NCBI RefSeq assembly: GCF_016756535.1
Contig: NZ_AP023247.1
Span: 5,828,501-5,892,500 of the forward strand
Source of the DNA: Mesorhizobium sp. 131-2-1
GTDB lineage: Bacteria > Pseudomonadota > Alphaproteobacteria > Rhizobiales > Rhizobiaceae
Length of the DNA stretch: 64,000 nucleotides
Reading direction: 5' to 3'
The position numbers were made by a program, and so were the translations under genes. Below the pieces are notes generated by a model. It was given only the letters and a program-made list of their open reading frames with translations. It did no database searches and had not been told where the DNA came from. Of the stretch, positions 1 to 7,694 are shown piece by piece; positions within the stretch are counted from its first letter, which is position 1; every line of letters starts with the position of its first letter.

Positions 1-3
1 GGC

Positions 4-126
4 TTAGCAGAAGACGTGCCATTGGCGTGATTTAGCGCGCCGCCTCATAGAGCGTCCAGACTGTACAAGCCCGCCGACAAGAAAAAAGGTAGCACCGATC
101 ACAACGTGCTCGGCGAGGCTCGGCAT
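4..126 (-). CDS. possible 40-residue membrane peptide
   Basis: A short reading frame encodes one hydrophobic segment (around VVIGATFFLVGGLV) followed by a basic tail, which suits a single-pass inner-membrane peptide. The ribosome site is weak and no family is recognised. The rest of 1-410 shows nothing I can identify on either strand. Confidence 0.25.
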   Translation of the reverse strand: MPSLAEHVVIGATFFLVGGLVQSGRSMRRRAKSRQWHVFC

Positions 127-412
127 CGATCCGTGACTGTAGCCCGGGGCTTGGCGATCTACGATTGCGTAGCGGCTCCGACTGTAGGAATGGCGCAGAC
201 GGTAGTCCAGGTTCACTCGGTTCATCCCGGTGGAATGGCGCTGACCAGTGACCAGGCTCGAGAAAGCCCGACACCTACCGCCACTTGCCGGCGCATGCCA
301 AACACCCCGCCCAACAGGCGCCGGCCTTTCTTCCCTCCCGTATCGCCGGAACAAAGCTGCTGCTGGCGCGTAGTCGGGTGCGGCACAACTGCTGCGATGA
401 AGGAATATCCCA

Positions 413-772
413 ATGCAAACTCGCAAAAAGCGTCGCTCGCGAACTTTGGCTAGTGCTGGCAGTGCTTTGATGTTGGCACCGAACGTTGCGATGATGCGCC
501 TGCCACTGATGGCGATGGATGGCATTAGTTGGAGCCTGGGGTCTGAGGCAGCTCGCGCCGTGAACGAAAAGACCATCGCCCTTGTTGAAGGGACCTTTGC
601 AGCACAGGTCTGTCTTCTGAAGTCAGCGTTGCGGTTCTGGCCAGAAGTCTTTTCCGGGCGCACTCCTTCACTGTTCAATGGCGTGGCGGCTGAGCATTCG
701 ATATATGCCGCGCTTGAGCCCGCAAGCCGTCGCGTGCAGATCAATTTTGACCGGTTGTCAAAAAAAGCCTGA
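413..772 (+). CDS. hypothetical protein, 119 aa
   Basis: The ATG follows an AAGGAAT ribosome site. The protein has a very basic first ten residues (MQTRKKRRSR) and then a mixed hydrophobic and amphipathic body with no signal-peptide cleavage site that I can see. The amphipathic middle (AVNEKTIALVEGTFAAQ) is loosely reminiscent of phasin-like granule proteins, but that is only an impression. It stands alone: no gene within 300 bases upstream, and a decayed fragment downstream. Function unknown. Confidence 0.55.
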   Translation: MQTRKKRRSRTLASAGSALMLAPNVAMMRLPLMAMDGISWSLGSEAARAVNEKTIALVEGTFAAQVCLLKSALRFWPEVFSGRTPSLFNGVAAEHSIYAALEPASRRVQINFDRLSKKA

Positions 773-861
773 CCTCTCCACCTTGGCGCTCTTTACACCC
801 AGAAACCCGCGCAGGATTGTCCTAGGCGGGGCGATTTCTCTCACAGGAGCTCGCATCGTTG

Positions 862-1113
862 AGCCGCTAATATCGCCGCAGTGCGATCAGCGCTCCAGGG
901 TCTGCATGAAGCGCTGTTGAAAAAACGGTGAAGGACATCACCGGCAAGGACGCTGCTTTCCGTCCGCTGGAACGGGACCTGTTCGCCTGGTTGAAGAGAG
1001 AGCCCGGTCTGCTTTTCTATTCAGGACACAGGATTGGCAGGCCGGGCAATGCACCGGCAACGGACCGGGGCTGTCGTTATCTTGCAACCCTGGAGGTGTC
1101 CCCTGCAACTTAG
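862..1113 (+). pseudogene. decayed fragment of a small hypothetical gene
   Basis: Joining two frames gives a stretch (LQGLHEALLKK, then VKDITGKDAAF) that matches, at similar spacing, the translation around 40680-40815 (LQVLHEALLQT, then VREVTGKEVAF). A one-base shift near 920 separates the halves, and no good start precedes them. Both copies in this window are broken, so neither is likely to make a full protein. The family is unknown to me. Confidence 0.4.
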
Positions 1114-1179
1114 CCGAACGGATGAATGGCCGACGCAGCTCCCCAAAGCCATGCCCTCGCTGCGCCGGCCGCCCCCACG

Positions 1180-1371
1180 TTACAGACGGGTGAAATCGGC
1201 AAGCCCCAGACGTCGTCGCTGGCCTTCCGCATAAGCCAGCGCGAAGGATTCAATCTCGAAGCTTCGGGTCAGTTCTTGGTCTTCCTCGATCACCCTGACG
1301 AACCATTCACCGCAGGCTTCGACCACCTCAACGCAGGGGCAAACTTTGCCGTTCAGCGTCACACCATCCAT
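1180..1371 (-). CDS. hypothetical protein, 63 aa
   Basis: A small acidic protein starts at ATG 1371 behind a GGGAG ribosome site on the minus strand. Its middle contains a Cys-Pro-Cys pair (GKVCPCVEVVEACGEW), then charged residues and a helical end. No signal peptide and no membrane segment. Size and codon use are like other single-gene small proteins in this window. It resembles uncharacterised rhizobial proteins and has no function I can assign. Confidence 0.6.
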   Translation of the reverse strand: MDGVTLNGKVCPCVEVVEACGEWFVRVIEEDQELTRSFEIESFALAYAEGQRRRLGLADFTRL

Positions 1372-1452
1372 CGCAGCTCTCCCTTAGAAGCAATGGTAAA
1401 CGCCGATTTTTATTGACCGACGCCGAACGGCTTTCAATAACAAAAGATGTAC

Positions 1453-1720
1453 CTAGACATGTGAGTCTGGAGAGCTGCGGGTCGAACGGCGCTCAGCTTC
1501 GACTTCGAAGCTGATGGCAGCTTGCAGCACAAGGTCGCCCCCCTCACTTCGAACCTTGATCCGCAGCATGTGCCGATCGCCATCAGGGAGGCTGTCCCTG
1601 ATCATCAACAAGGGTTCGGATCGCTTCCTGCTTGACCTGATTGAAGTCGGCACACTCGATGCCCTGGTCGTCGGCAAAGATGTTCCCGTTGTCGTCGACA
1701 TCAAAGTAATACAGCGCCAT
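1453..1720 (-). pseudogene. DUF6894 family gene with a frameshift
   Basis: The first half begins MALYYFDVDDNGNIF and runs to EAIRTLV. The second half lies in another frame and reads DSLPDGDRHMLRIKVR, then AAISFEVE. Joined, they give the usual DUF6894 pattern: YYFDV start, a central EA.R.L helix, the LPDGD motif and a C-terminal beta strand. The shift is near 1605. As read, the first frame stops at 1583 and gives a protein lacking its second half. It could be a true frameshift or a base-call error. Confidence 0.65.
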
Positions 1721-1727
1721 CGACCTC

Positions 1728-1752
1728 AACTTGGTTGTGGCCCAGTTGTTCC
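1728..1752 (-). promoter_or_regulatory. possible EcfG-type promoter for the DUF6894 gene
   Basis: On the minus strand GGAAC (1752-1748) is followed by 17 bases and GTT (1730-1728). The ATG at 1720 lies only about 8 bases past the -10 element, so a transcript would be almost leaderless. About two such matches are expected by chance in a window this size. Confidence 0.4.
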
Positions 1753-2000
1753 CGGCTAGCTCTTTTCGCGGACATCCTCGTGGCACGGCCCTAGCCTTCG
1801 GCTCGGCGCGCAAAGGCAAGCGACTCGCAAACGAACCGTTGAACAGCCAGGCTGGGACTGGCGCAATTTTCGCCGACCTCGCGAGTTGCCGTGCCGGGGA
1901 GGTTGGCGGCTTTTGAGAGGGAGCGGTACCCCTAGCGGCCTCCCTTTTGCGCCTACTGGGGATGCCGAGGGGAAACTTTGAATCACGAAATATTTCCGCC

Positions 2001-2025
2001 GGAACACAGCCCAGGGGCCGCAGTT
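2001..2025 (+). promoter_or_regulatory. EcfG-type general stress promoter
   Basis: GGAAC at 2001-2005, 17 bases, then GTT at 2023-2025, matching the alphaproteobacterial EcfG sigma-factor consensus. It lies about 45 bases before the KGG-protein start, and the product fits a stress regulon. Confidence 0.75.
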
Positions 2026-2068
2026 GAATATGGGTAGTAAAAACTTACCAACGCAGGAGAAGAAGAAC

Positions 2069-2311
2069 ATGGCCAATCAAGGCGGAAGTCGCGAACAGCA
2101 TGTGAAGGCTGGACAGCACAGCCGGAAAAACACCGACGAGGATCAGCGTCGCGGCAGCGGCGGCGAGCAGCGCAGCGACGACAAGCGGGGGCAGCAGCAC
2201 GCCGACGACAAGCAACGCGGTGGCCAACAGCGGGGCGGCAGTGGCAATGCCGACGACCGCGAGAAGGGTTCGGAAGCGGGACGCAAAGGCGGTCAGTCCG
2301 GTCAGTCCTGA
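2069..2311 (+). CDS. KGG-repeat stress-induced hydrophilic protein
   Basis: The 80-residue protein is almost wholly hydrophilic, rich in Gly, Gln, Asp, Arg and Lys. It contains repeated (D)DKR/KQRGGQQ units and ends with GSEAGRKGGQSGQS, the KGG signature of stress-induced bacterial proteins of the GsiB/ConE type. The ATG at 2069 follows AGGAGA. The protein is probably disordered and cytoplasmic; protection against desiccation or osmotic stress is inferred from the family. An EcfG-type promoter precedes it and a strong terminator separates it from the DUF892 gene. Confidence 0.8.
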   Translation: MANQGGSREQHVKAGQHSRKNTDEDQRRGSGGEQRSDDKRGQQHADDKQRGGQQRGGSGNADDREKGSEAGRKGGQSGQS

Positions 2312-2319
2312 TCACGGAA

Positions 2320-2344
2320 GCGGCGCTCTCAGGCGCCGCTTTTC
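2320..2344 (+). terminator. intrinsic terminator after the KGG gene
   Basis: Perfect 7-bp stem GCGGCGC / GCGCCGC with a six-base loop, followed by TTTTCTT. Confidence 0.85.
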
Positions 2345-2371
2345 TTAGCTAATTTGGAAGGAGAGAACGCA

Positions 2372-2878
2372 ATGCCGACGAAATCGGAAAACGGATTGGA
2401 AACCCTATTCGCGGATAGCCTGAAGGACCTCTACTACGCGGAAAAGAAGATCCTGAGGACATTGCCGAAGCTGGCGAAGGCCGCACAGTCCGAACAGGTA
2501 GGCGCTGCATTCGAGAAACATCGGATGGAAACAGAACGCCAGGTAGAACGGCTCGAACAGGTGTTCGAGCAACTCGGCAAACCTGCCAGAGGCAAGACGT
2601 GCCCCGCCATCGACGGCATTCTGGAAGAAGGCTCGGAGATTCTCGAGGAGTATAAGGGGGCGCCCGCCCTCGATGCCGGCCTTGTAGGTGCCGCACAGGC
2701 GGTCGAGCACTATGAGATTGCCCGTTATGGGACACTCATCGCCTGGGCGGAGCAGCTCGGCATGAAGGATGCCCTCCCTCTGTTGCGCGAGACCCTCAAA
2801 GAAGAGATGGCGACCGACGAAGCGCTCAGCGCTTTGGGCGAGAGCGACGCAAACGAGCGCGCCCTGCAAGCGGCGTGA
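2372..2878 (+). CDS. DUF892 (YciE/YciF) ferritin-like stress protein
   Basis: The 168-residue protein starts at ATG 2372 behind GGAAGGAGAG. It has the four-helix ferritin-like pattern of the YciE/YciF family: N-terminal FADSLKDLYYAEKKIL, Glu and His metal-ligand positions in FEKHRMETERQVERLE, the central AVEHYEIARYGTL and the closing EEMATDEAL. The length is typical. These proteins form a di-metal helical bundle and are usually general-stress genes; the reaction is not known. No separate EcfG promoter is visible, so it may be expressed by read-through or its own weaker promoter. Confidence 0.9.
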   Translation: MPTKSENGLETLFADSLKDLYYAEKKILRTLPKLAKAAQSEQVGAAFEKHRMETERQVERLEQVFEQLGKPARGKTCPAIDGILEEGSEILEEYKGAPALDAGLVGAAQAVEHYEIARYGTLIAWAEQLGMKDALPLLRETLKEEMATDEALSALGESDANERALQAA

Positions 2879-2976
2879 CCAACTCGACATGCGGCTTCGG
2901 CGCTTGTCCGGAGCCGCATGGTGTACCAGCCCGAACCTGGATTGTTGGATCTCGACTTTTAAATGCCCATCGGCCA

Positions 2977-3159
2977 TCAGGCCTTGGTTATCTTCTCTGG
3001 CTTCTGTTCATTGGCCTGTTTTGCCACACGCAAATCCTTCAACCTTCTGGTCCTTTCTGCGCGCGCGGCTGCCTCCATTTTGATTATTTCGCACGCAGCC
3101 TTACTCGTTCGCTCTATTCGTTGGTCTAGTTCTGAATGGGTCTTTGCTGTCATCGTCAT
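2977..3159 (-). CDS. small charged helical protein, 60 aa
   Basis: Starting at the ATG at 3159 (or the second ATG at 3153), the protein is one long, highly charged helix (ELDQRIERTSKAA, then MEAAARAERTRRLKDLR) with no cysteine and no membrane segment. Short proteins of this form occur in mesorhizobia without known function. The longer upstream reading frame lacks a better ribosome site. A structured unit with an EcfG-type promoter lies just upstream, so transcription from 3315 could reach this gene if the hairpin is read through. Confidence 0.6.
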   Translation of the reverse strand: MTMTAKTHSELDQRIERTSKAACEIIKMEAAARAERTRRLKDLRVAKQANEQKPEKITKA

Positions 3160-3186
3160 CTCATTCGGCCAAGGGCGCGTCACATT

Positions 3187-3290
3187 GAACAAATGAAGCC
3201 CGCACCGGGAGGGGACCGGAGCGGGCATCATTTCGGGCTAACTGCCCGAGGCGGCGCCACGGAGTTGTGATCTGGAATGCACCGCCAATA
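3187..3290 (-). ncRNA. candidate small RNA, repeat family D copy 1
   Basis: On the minus strand a promoter-like GGAAC-N17-GTT (3319 to 3295) is followed by about 90 bases ending in the hairpin GCCCGC...GCGGGC (3226-3198) and TTCATTTGTT. The loop is GGTCCCCTCCCGG, which resembles an anti-Shine-Dalgarno motif. Copy 2 at 25464-25560 has the same order of parts. It could also be a leader or attenuator for the gene at 2977-3159. Confidence 0.45.
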
Positions 3291-3294
3291 TGAA

Positions 3295-3319
3295 AACCGC
3301 GAGGAGGCCGCCTTGTTCC
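3295..3319 (-). promoter_or_regulatory. EcfG-type promoter of family D copy 1
   Basis: GGAAC (3319-3315), 17 bases, GTT (3297-3295), reading left. It sits at the expected place before the structured unit. Between 3320 and 3717 nothing else was recognised. Confidence 0.55.
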
Positions 3320-3717
3320 TGCGGGCATTGCTGGAAAACCATGGTCCGGATTGGCGGGAACTTGTGCCTTAAGCCGGAAGAACCGCACTTGCGGCCTGCG
3401 ATGCCTCCGGGATCTATCGGGCCCTATGTTGAGCTATTTTCAACCTTCCTTCCCGTCACACACAGCTGCCATAGGCCGTGCGTTCGCTCGAAGCACTTCG
3501 ACGCGAACTAATTCACAATGCTAAGACGCAAAAAAAATTCCTTGCTGCGGACAATTCTCGACGTCGGCGCTAGTTCGCTGACTCCGCAAGCTTAGACGCA
3601 ATGAGCTGCCCTGAAATCCGCAAAGCATGGGGTTGATGATGAGACCCTGGAGTAGGAACCCAACGTCCCTTGGAACGCAACGCTGTCTTGGACATTGCAT
3701 GAACACAGGAGGTGCCC

Positions 3718-4011
3718 ATGCCCAATTTCCGGTTTGAGATTGTTGAATTCGGCAAGACCACGATATTGGACGAAGAGCTCCCCAGCGCCGACCTGGCCAG
3801 TCCAAGGGCAATCGAGATGGCGCATGCCGCCCTGTTGGCAGGAAACTCAACCGGGGCTGATCAGTCGGGGTCGATTATCAGGGTTTACGATGAGGCAGGC
3901 TATCTGGTCGCCACCGTCAACTTTTCCGATGTGGTGCGTGACAATTCCGAGCTGCAATCCGGCAGCACCAACCCGCCCACCGAAGAGCCCGGTGTGATGC
4001 GGTCTGGTTGA
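3718..4011 (+). CDS. hypothetical protein, 97 aa
   Basis: The ATG at 3718 is preceded by a strong AGGAGG (3707-3712). The protein opens with a beta-rich FRFEIVEFGK and has a central helix AIEMAHAALLAGN, then SIIRVYDEAGYLVATVNFSDVV and a disordered acidic tail. This is the layout of the DUF6894-like rhizobial proteins that pair a short strand, a helix and a final strand, though the resemblance is weak. Two GGAAC boxes lie upstream (3650, 3675) but neither has GTT at the right distance. Confidence 0.65.
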   Translation: MPNFRFEIVEFGKTTILDEELPSADLASPRAIEMAHAALLAGNSTGADQSGSIIRVYDEAGYLVATVNFSDVVRDNSELQSGSTNPPTEEPGVMRSG

Positions 4012-4029
4012 TCAGCCTCAAGCAGCCGG

Positions 4030-4917
4030 TCAGCGAGGGTCGCGATTTTGTTTCCTGCGCTCGATGCTCCGGGCATTTCGACGAGCCACTCTCAACTCGG
4101 CCAGGGTCGGCTGCCACCAACCCCTCGCCCTTTCGTCCGCCCCAGCAGGACTACGTGCCGGCCACGTCCTGATCAACTCGCAGAGCGTGGCCGAATGCCA
4201 CTTCCCCCAAACGTAGTCGCCGTCTTTTCGCATTGCGTTTGGATATAAGGCGGTCAATTCTAACGGCTCAACCAGCTCACCGGACACTTCGCTGAAAACC
4301 ACAATGCCGTATTGTTCCGTCGCAACTGGGCGGCCCAGAGGCGGTAAATCTTCGGCTGGCAGGGGATAGCGACGGCGGCGACGTTCGGCGTTGTGCTGCT
4401 TGGCGGCCTTGTAAGCTTCAGAGTCTCTGGAGGCCTCTCGTCGCCGCTTCCTTTCTTCGGGTTCGGCATATTGAGCTGCCTTTTCGATTTTCGGCCATCG
4501 GCGCCGTAGCTCGTCAAACGAACGGAACGGCACCCGCCAGGCCCGCAATTTGTCGTCCCAACTTGCCCAGGGGACCGCCCGCAACTCCTCGAGGACGGTC
4601 TTCGAGTAAGGCGTGCGAACACGTAAGTCCTCCGACACCTCCATGTATGGGCTCGATATCGGATCGAAGGCGAAGGCATCACGTCCCTTGCTGTCTCCGT
4701 GAACGGCCAACATCTCGGCTTCTTGCGCCAACCAGCGCTCGATCCGGCGGTTGGCCATCTTTCCCGGGACGAACCAACTCTTGCGCTCATCGCTCCACCT
4801 CGCTCGCGGAAAAGCGTGTCGAAATCGCTCGACGGTCATTCTATCGAACGAAAATCGAGCTTCGGCACCTGGAGCGTGCTGTTTCTGCGGTACGGAGTGT
4901 CCGATTTTTTCCGCCAT
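4030..4917 (-). CDS. hypothetical protein with two HARP-like segments
   Basis: The 295-residue protein is basic and soluble. Two stretches, RFRHAFPRARWSDERKSWFV (near residue 32) and LEELRAVPWASWDDKLRAW (near residue 112), share the pattern of the HARP motif found with SNF2 annealing helicases: a hydrophobic helix, a Pro, then a W-x-x-x-x-K/R-x-W strand. No helicase or nuclease domain accompanies them. The middle is a highly charged helix. Intact, isolated, and likely a conserved rhizobial protein of unknown function; nucleic-acid binding is only an inference. Confidence 0.7.
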   Translation of the reverse strand: MAEKIGHSVPQKQHAPGAEARFSFDRMTVERFRHAFPRARWSDERKSWFVPGKMANRRIERWLAQEAEMLAVHGDSKGRDAFAFDPISSPYMEVSEDLRVRTPYSKTVLEELRAVPWASWDDKLRAWRVPFRSFDELRRRWPKIEKAAQYAEPEERKRRREASRDSEAYKAAKQHNAERRRRRYPLPAEDLPPLGRPVATEQYGIVVFSEVSGELVEPLELTALYPNAMRKDGDYVWGKWHSATLCELIRTWPARSPAGADERARGWWQPTLAELRVARRNARSIERRKQNRDPR

Positions 4918-5007
4918 ACGCCATCAATCAAGTTTGCCCCCAGAACGTTCGGCAACCTTGAAAGTTCATTGGTGAATGGAGAAACGCCAGACCAGCCCGG
5001 TCCTTCT

Positions 5008-5032
5008 GGAACATAGGCCGCGAAGGACCGTT
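5008..5032 (+). promoter_or_regulatory. EcfG-type promoter of the CsbD gene
   Basis: GGAAC at 5008-5012, 17 bases, GTT at 5030-5032, 34 bases before the start codon. Confidence 0.8.
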
Positions 5033-5066
5033 TTGCTTTTGTGTAAAACCAAGGAGGCTATTAGCG

Positions 5067-5270
5067 ATGGACTGGAACCGCGTTGAAGGAAACTGGAAGC
5101 AGGTCAAAGGCAAGGTCAAGGAGCAGTGGGGCAAACTCACCGATGACGATCTTGACCGCATCGCCGGCAAGCGCGACCAACTCGAAGGCAAGATCCAGGA
5201 ACTTTACGGCATAGAGAAGGATCGCGTGCGTCGGGATATCGACGACTGGTATACCCGACAAGGCTGGTAG
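5067..5270 (+). CDS. CsbD family stress protein
   Basis: A 67-residue protein with the full CsbD pattern: MDWNRVEGNWKQVKGKVKE, then WGKLTDDDLDRIAGKRDQL and EGKIQELYGI. The start follows AAGGAGG. CsbD proteins are abundant, small, helical cytoplasmic proteins of the general stress response with no proven biochemical role. The EcfG-type promoter just upstream fits that regulation. An intrinsic terminator follows, so it is transcribed alone. Confidence 0.92.
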   Translation: MDWNRVEGNWKQVKGKVKEQWGKLTDDDLDRIAGKRDQLEGKIQELYGIEKDRVRRDIDDWYTRQGW

Positions 5271-5293
5271 AATTGCCTTTCGGCAATCGATGG

Positions 5294-5325
5294 GGCGCTG
5301 TCGCATGGCAGCGCCTTTCCCTTTG
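5294..5325 (+). terminator. intrinsic terminator after CsbD gene
   Basis: GGCGCTG / CAGCGCC stem with an eight-base loop followed by TTTCCCTTTG. Confidence 0.75.
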
Positions 5326-5484
5326 TGCCAAACCCACCGCGCCATGGCGCCCCGGCGTTCAGCGTCCCCAGTGAGGCCAAGCTCCTAATGCCTTGGCCGA
5401 GTTCGTCAACGTCCGCAATCACCAGCAACGGGAGTCAATCAGCGTCGCCGGCAGTAGCTCGCCGGTGCGGGGGCTCGATCCCAG

Positions 5485-5755
5485 TCACCAATCTGACTTT
5501 GTCACATCGACTGTCACAAGCGGCCGAAGGTTCACCGTGACTTTGCCGGCTTCATCATCGATGCGCGTGACTTTCCCGACCAGTTCAACGTTCTGGCCGG
5601 CCTTGGCCGTGCGGTCGGCAATCGAATGTGGGAAGTCATAGGACGGAAATGCTGATGCTCACGCGATCCGCGTCGATTCGCTGCAAAACGGCAGCAGTGA
5701 TCGAGACCTCGTCCCCAATTCCAATGCCTCTTGCGGATTTGCGCTGGGGTGTCAT
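5485..5755 (-). pseudogene. frameshifted paralogue of the gene at 21727-22032
   Basis: Read from ATG 5755, the frame gives GIGIGDEVSITAAVLQRID and then stops after one extra T near 5650. Restoring the frame continues SYDFPHSIADRTAKAGQNVE, then KVTVNLRPLVTVDV, ending at 5485. This matches the intact protein at 21727 (GDEVAITARVRRRV, SYGFPHSIVDRT, KTVTLNLSPPVTVDV) over its whole length. A single-base insertion has therefore broken a small, probably OB-fold-like gene. Confidence 0.7.
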
Positions 5756-5929
5756 GCGTCCGGTTCAGCCGCTCGTGATTTGGTTGCTCATGCCAGATCA
5801 CCGGCCGCATGTCGCGCCAATTTGCCGCCTGGCAGCAGGACGGCCATGGATGGAAATGCTCTCTCCTCGTGCTTGGCCCGCTTGGGGTCGTCTGCCGATG
5901 GATCGACGGCCTCAGGTCTGAAAGCTTGG

Positions 5930-6154
5930 TCATTTAGCGAAGTCGACGACCTGAAGATTTTCGTCCAGATTGAATTCGTAAATGCTTCCGTCTTCGTCTA
6001 TGACCCGGAACCAGTGCTGCTGCTGCTGAACCGCCCTTGGATAGGCCACCTTTCCGGTTACCGCTTCGACAGCGCCGAGAGCATCATAAGCATCCGTATC
6101 CACCGAGGCGACGACCTCTTCACCATAAAGCTCGTCGACATGATAGCGCACCAT
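5930..6154 (-). CDS. hypothetical protein, 74 aa
   Basis: A small acidic protein with a start at 6154. It reads as a two-layer fold: a helix (DTDAYDALGAVEAVTGK), a QQQQHWFRVI strand and a closing acidic strand (YEFNLDENLQVVDF). No signal peptide, no metal motif. It is followed after 17 bases on the same strand side by the DUF3606 gene upstream, so the two may be transcribed together. Function unknown. Confidence 0.65.
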   Translation of the reverse strand: MVRYHVDELYGEEVVASVDTDAYDALGAVEAVTGKVAYPRAVQQQQHWFRVIDEDGSIYEFNLDENLQVVDFAK

Positions 6155-6171
6155 GGCTGTCTACCTCTTGC

Positions 6172-6381
6172 CTAGCCGTTTAGCTTCACGCCTAGCCGTT
6201 CAGCTTCACGCTCTAGCACCTCACGATTGTTTCCGTGCTTCTTGATAAGCTCGCGAACCTCAGGAATCGTGAGGCCGAATTTGCTGGCGAGATAGCCGAC
6301 CTCATATTCTTCGTCTCCGGCCACGCGTTCGCGATCCCGAAAATCCCGCTTAGTCTTGTCGTCGGTCACTGCGGGTTCCAT
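6172..6381 (-). CDS. DUF3606 family protein
   Basis: From ATG 6381 (a GTG at 6369 is an alternative) the 69-residue protein has the DUF3606 form: a charged DDKTKRDFRDRERVAG lead, then DEEYEVGYLASKFGLTIPE and VRELIKKHGNNREVLEREAE. The family is a small helical domain, common and multicopy in rhizobia, of unknown role and often stress-linked. No clear ribosome site. A second, truncated family member lies at 23564. Confidence 0.7.
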   Translation of the reverse strand: MEPAVTDDKTKRDFRDRERVAGDEEYEVGYLASKFGLTIPEVRELIKKHGNNREVLEREAERLGVKLNG

Positions 6382-6478
6382 GCGCAGGCGGGCGGACGCC
6401 GGCTCTGGCCGGCCGCAGTTCATTGAGCCGTTGATGCCTACTCTCTTGAGAGACCGCCTAAGGGGAAGGCTGGCAGGA

Positions 6479-6620
6479 TGAGGTAAATTCGACGGCTATC
6501 GCTCCCAGTCCGGGATGCCGAGGGCGTGCGCATCTTCACCCGGCGTGGTCGTGACTGGACGTCGAAATATCGCGACCTAACCCAAGCTGCTGGCGAACTC
6601 GATGTGGAAAGCGCCAACGG
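6479..6620 (+). pseudogene. fragment of an ATP-dependent DNA ligase gene
   Basis: The translation EVKFDGYRSQ, then after a four-base deletion VRDAEGVRIFTRRGRDWTSK, matches residues ~35-75 of the intact ligase at 51788-52675 almost exactly. It contains the conserved downstream part of the adenylation motif region. The piece has no start or end and is a relic. Confidence 0.75.
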
Positions 6621-6706
6621 GTTGCTGCCGCTGAAGGCTGTTGGCAGGGCTTACTCATTAGGCCAGGACTTCAGTCGCACCAGACTAGGACCGTAGTCTG
6701 ATTTCC

Positions 6707-6731
6707 GGAACGAACGCGTTGAAGGGCCGTT
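6707..6731 (+). promoter_or_regulatory. EcfG-type promoter
   Basis: GGAAC at 6707-6711, 17 bases, GTT at 6729-6731, 31 bases before the ATG of the 35-residue membrane protein. It may also serve the DUF1236 gene. Confidence 0.7.
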
Positions 6732-6762
6732 TGCCTGAGGGTCCCGCAAAGGAGCGAAGGCG

Positions 6763-6870
6763 ATGGAAATGGACGATCGGAACCGCAGCATCTTGGAAGC
6801 CAGGTGGCTTCTTGCTGTCCCCGCGTCGCTTGTCCTTACGGTCCTTTTGGCCGGCCTCTTGCTGACGTGA
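6763..6870 (+). CDS. 35-residue single-pass membrane protein
   Basis: The frame begins ATG at 6763 with a GGAGCGAAGG ribosome site. It has a charged N-terminus (MEMDDRNRSILEARW) followed by one transmembrane segment (LLAVPASLVLTVLLAGLLLT) that ends at the stop codon. The promoter match, ribosome site and clean peptide design make it a convincing small gene. The DUF1236 gene starts 39 bases after its stop, so the two may form one stress-induced unit. Confidence 0.65.
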   Translation: MEMDDRNRSILEARWLLAVPASLVLTVLLAGLLLT

Positions 6871-6909
6871 GTAGCCAAGCTTTGGCTCGCAACCCATAGG
6901 AGAAAAACG

Positions 6910-7209
6910 ATGAGAATGCATCTTACCGCAGCCGCTGCCGGATTTTTGCTACTCGCCGGTATCGGTGCGGCAGCCGCAGACACCGTGGTGATCCAGCCGG
7001 AACAGGAAACGGTGATCAAGGAATATGTGAAGAAGCAGCCGCTGGCCTCAGTGAAGCTGCCCGGCGTGGAGCTCAACATCGGAACGGCTCTGCCCGATAC
7101 GGTCGAGCTTCATGAGGTCCCCAATGTGAAATACCGCTACACTGTGATCGACAACCGGACGGTCGTCGTGGATCCGGAGACGCGTAAGGTCATCAAAATT
7201 ATCCAATGA
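6910..7209 (+). CDS. DUF1236 family periplasmic protein
   Basis: The 99-residue protein has a signal peptide (MRMHLTAAAAGFLLLAGIGAAAA, cleavage near residue 23) and a mature domain with QETVIKEYVKKQP, then PDTVELHEVP, YRYTVIDNRTVVVDPETRKV. This is the DUF1236 pattern of exported rhizobial proteins, with the conserved YRY-TV-NN/R-T-VVDP core. AGGAGAAAAACG precedes the start. A GC-rich hairpin lies at 7210-7236 just after the stop. Role unknown; the location suggests stress-regulated envelope function. Confidence 0.85.
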   Translation: MRMHLTAAAAGFLLLAGIGAAAADTVVIQPEQETVIKEYVKKQPLASVKLPGVELNIGTALPDTVELHEVPNVKYRYTVIDNRTVVVDPETRKVIKIIQ

Positions 7210-7239
7210 CCGGGCAACACCGGCCCTGTGGCCCGGCGC

Positions 7240-7263
7240 GGAACAAACGACAGTGGCGCCGTT
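7240..7263 (+). promoter_or_regulatory. EcfG-type promoter with 16-base spacer
   Basis: GGAAC at 7240-7244, 16 bases, GTT at 7261-7263. No protein gene follows, but a terminator lies 55 bases downstream. Confidence 0.5.
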
Positions 7264-7269
7264 CTCACA

Positions 7270-7350
7270 TTGGCTGAGAGGCCAAGTTGGCTCTGTCTAA
7301 CCAGTCTTCTGTATCGGCCCGCTGCCTTTCTGGTAGCGGGCCGTTTTGTC
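7270..7350 (+). ncRNA. candidate stress-controlled small RNA
   Basis: Between the promoter-like site at 7240-7263 and the intrinsic terminator GGCCCGCT...AGCGGGCC plus GTTTTGT (7316-7349) there is no open frame with a ribosome site. The arrangement predicts a transcript of about 80 bases. The terminator stem resembles the GGCCCGCTGC stem of repeat family A. Confidence 0.45.
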
Positions 7351-7661
7351 TGCTGGTGTCTTTGCCGTCGCGGGTGGTCGCCTGGCAGCCAGATGTGGCC
7401 ATCATGGGCTCGCTGACAGGCACGAAACGCGGGGTCATAAATCGGTCCTCTGCGGCTCGCTGGCCAACGTGTCAAGAATGCCGACCAGGTCGCAAAGCAC
7501 CAAATCGATCTTTCAAAGTCTAATGATCGGGAGAGCGCGCTGGAAAGCACGTGTGGTAACAGTCGATTCAACCATCGCTAGTATATTAGGAGAGAGTGGC
7601 GACTCCGACCGGCGTTAGGGGTGGGAGCCGGAGCCGCCTGCGCAGCCAGGGGTAGTTATTT

Positions 7662-7694
7662 GACCGCGCTGTCTCAGAATAGGACAGCGCGGTC
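7662..7694. repeat. perfect 12-bp inverted repeat
   Basis: GACCGCGCTGTC and its exact complement are separated by nine bases. There is no T tract on either side, so it may be an operator or a bidirectional RNA hairpin. From 7350 to 8400 no gene was recognised. Confidence 0.6.
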
